Source: CAINVV01 sp963663675 (GTDB taxonomy: Bacteria; Bacteroidota; Bacteroidia; Bacteroidales; Prolixibacteraceae). Taken from it: a stretch of DNA of 64,000 nucleotides. This document shows, in pieces, positions 62,487 through 64,000 of this stretch. A model generated the notes under the pieces. The model did no database searches. It was given only the letters and a program-made list of their open reading frames with translations, and was not told the DNA's origin. The DNA lies in contig OY760498.1 of assembly GCA_963663675.1 (NCBI GenBank), positions 124,001 through 188,000 on the forward strand, in the 5' to 3' direction. The position numbers and the translations under genes were made by a program. The first letter of the stretch is position 1; each line of letters begins with the position of its first letter.

Positions 62487-64000
62487 TTAATAACCCTGAT
62501 TTTGTTTGATTTGCGGGGATGAACGGTCAATTTCACTTTGCGGAATCGGACGCAAAAGGCTGTTTTCAGTAGGTACACCTTTTGCCTTTGTCCAGAAGTT
62601 GTATTTTTTGGCCCTCTCGATCAGTTTGCCTGTTCTTTTCAGGTCAAACCATCGGTTGAATTCACCGAAAAGTTCCCTTCCGCTCTCGTCCAGTACCATG
62701 TCGATTGTGATGGTTGCCGGAGTTGCTCTATAGGATACTGTTTCGAAATTGGTAAGATCTTCAGGATATTTCGCTCTTTGTGGATCGACCCCAACACCAA
62801 CGGCACGATCAAGTACCTTGTTGTAATAAAAATCGGCACCACCCAGTGTACCATTGCCGGCGCCTTTCAGAATTGCTTCAGCAGCAAGTAGATAAGCCTC
62901 TGCAGAGCGGAAAAGGGCAAAGTCAAATGTTCCGTATCCATCGCCATAGGTAATTCCCGGCTGCCAGAATTTCCACATGGAAGGGGTTGCTGCTGTTAGT
63001 CGTGAAACCATTACCCCGGTGATAATCTGATCGAGGTTCATAACGGCGTACTTTTTGGTACCACCTTCATCAATACCCTTTTGGGCTCCTGAAGCCGGTT
63101 TATTCCAGGCTGTCCAGTAGGCAACGGTATCTCCAACAGCATAACTGACCTTTGCATTTGCATCAGTGTAGCTGTAGGCATAATTAGAAACTGCCTTCAG
63201 CGCCCATACTGTATTGACAAAATCATGGGTATAGCGGCTGTCCTTCTGAGGATCAAAGAACCTGTAGGAGGAAGGGGTAGGCTGGTTCTGTCCGAGACTC
63301 CGGTTGTAATCTGATGTTCTTCCTGCATTACCTACCAATTCACCGTTTCCGGGGAAAATGGAATGGTAATAATTACCAGGTTCCCTTGCTGAGGTGCTTG
63401 GATATGGAATTTCCATTGCATTGGTCAGAGCATCTGCATTGTACTGAATGGGAAAGACTACCTCAGAATTCTTGTCATTCTGTGCACCTGTATATTGTGT
63501 CAGCGGATTGTTAGAACGGTTTGGAAAGAGTGATTTATACTGCGCAACAAGTGGATAGGCAGCGATAACCTTGTCTGCATAATCCAGGGCAGATTTGAAG
63601 TCTGTAGACTGGCCGCCCAGAGAATTGTTGAAATTCCACCCACGGGTCAGGTAAACACGGGCAAGCAAAAATTGTGCAGCACCTTTTGTTACGCGTCCAT
63701 AATCGGTGGCAGTTACCGGAAGAGCGGTTTCTGCCTCGGTCAGATCCTTGATGATCTGTGTATATATCTGTGCAGAAGGTACCCTGACTACGCTCTTGTT
63801 GGCAGCGACAGTTTCAGTAAGTGGCATTGGTACATCGCCCCATGTTTGTACCAGGTAAAAATAACTCAGTGCGCGGATAAATTTGGCTTCACCTACACGT
63901 GCCTCTTTTTTGGCAGGTAAGGCGAAGGTGATGTCGGCGGCACGTCCGATTGCAGCATTGGTGCGGCCGATATTACGGTAAAGTATATCCCAGAATGCCT
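62487..64000 (-). CDS. SusD/RagB-family glycan-binding lipoprotein (N-terminus outside the window)
   Basis: The frame runs open to base 64000, so the signal peptide and first residues are missing. The internal segments FWDILYRNIGRTNAAI, GEAKFIRALSYFYLVQTWGD and VPMPLTET are classic SusD, as are GRVTKGAAQFLLARVYLTRG, FRSAEAYLLAAEAILKG and the ending LLRPIPQSEID. SusD binds glycan at the cell surface as a lid on the TonB-dependent SusC channel. susC is expected just right of the window. A strong terminator follows at 62429-62464. Confidence 0.95.
   Translation of the reverse strand, partial: AFWDILYRNIGRTNAAIGRAADITFALPAKKEARVGEAKFIRALSYFYLVQTWGDVPMPLTETVAANKSVVRVPSAQIYTQIIKDLTEAETALPVTATDYGRVTKGAAQFLLARVYLTRGWNFNNSLGGQSTDFKSALDYADKVIAAYPLVAQYKSLFPNRSNNPLTQYTGAQNDKNSEVVFPIQYNADALTNAMEIPYPSTSAREPGNYYHSIFPGNGELVGNAGRTSDYNRSLGQNQPTPSSYRFFDPQKDSRYTHDFVNTVWALKAVSNYAYSYTDANAKVSYAVGDTVAYWTAWNKPASGAQKGIDEGGTKKYAVMNLDQIITGVMVSRLTAATPSMWKFWQPGITYGDGYGTFDFALFRSAEAYLLAAEAILKGAGNGTLGGADFYYNKVLDRAVGVGVDPQRAKYPEDLTNFETVSYRATPATITIDMVLDESGRELFGEFNRWFDLKRTGKLIERAKKYNFWTKAKGVPTENSLLRPIPQSEIDRSSPQIKQNQGY

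Overview
The window is from a Bacteroidota chromosome, probably Marinilabiliales/Bacteroidales-like; the order is inferred and uncertain. The evidence is a SusD-type lipoprotein at the right edge, many secreted glycoside hydrolases with Bacteroidota-style signal or lipoprotein peptides, Tat-exported Gfo/Idh/MocA oxidoreductases, DUF1080 and ThuA proteins, and a promoter matching the Bacteroidota consensus TTG-N19-TAnnTTTG (5238-5267). I see no rRNA, tRNA, CRISPR array, prophage or intact insertion sequence. No gap between genes exceeds about 215 bp, so there is no long silent region; the larger gaps hold hairpins, short repeats or a gene remnant, and the 18469-18675 and 23616-23782 gaps show nothing I can name.

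Left part, 1-5184: the end of a sugar-isomerase-like TIM-barrel gene, a MtaA/UroD-like gene and an unrecognised membrane-anchored protein (+ strand), converging on an SMP-30 lactonase and a polytopic membrane protein (- strand). 5238-9446: a compact selenium cluster (selU, yedF, a class V aminotransferase/cysteine desulfurase, a DUF3343 protein and selD). It fits selenide activation and 2-selenouridine formation in tRNA; selA and selB are not in the window. 9537-12794: a small operon with a GT2 glycosyltransferase, a GT39/PMT-like membrane glycosyltransferase with a TPR tail, and a tiny signal-peptide protein with a C-terminal membrane anchor.

12950-18468 is the most unusual operon: a tetrahaem NapC/NrfH-like cytochrome fused to a SUMF1 domain without formylglycine-enzyme cysteines, two Tat-exported Gfo/Idh/MocA oxidoreductases and a ThuA-domain lipoprotein. 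I suggest it is a periplasmic sugar-oxidation module linked to an electron-transfer protein; this is a hypothesis.

18676-64000 is almost entirely on the - strand (one metallophosphoesterase gene intervenes) and is a large polysaccharide utilisation region read from right to left. It begins with a truncated susD (susC would lie beyond 64000), ends that unit with a strong terminator, and then encodes GH28, GH3, GH29, two GH92, two tandem NPCBM-GH27, two GH88/105, a GH106-like enzyme, GH116, two sulfatases, DUF1080, DUF1961 and DUF4861-like proteins, another Gfo/Idh enzyme, and several large secreted proteins that I cannot place in a family. The mix of GH28, GH105, GH106, GH29, GH27 and sulfatases points to an acidic, rhamnose-, fucose- and galactose-containing, perhaps sulfated glycan of plant or algal origin. 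The GH105 enzymes act on unsaturated uronides, yet no recognised polysaccharide lyase is present, so the unclassified toroid-like proteins are the obvious lyase candidates.

Two broken genes stand out: a GH116 gene disrupted by a perfect 222-bp direct duplication (26739-27186), and a 3'-terminal sulfatase remnant (45434-45583).
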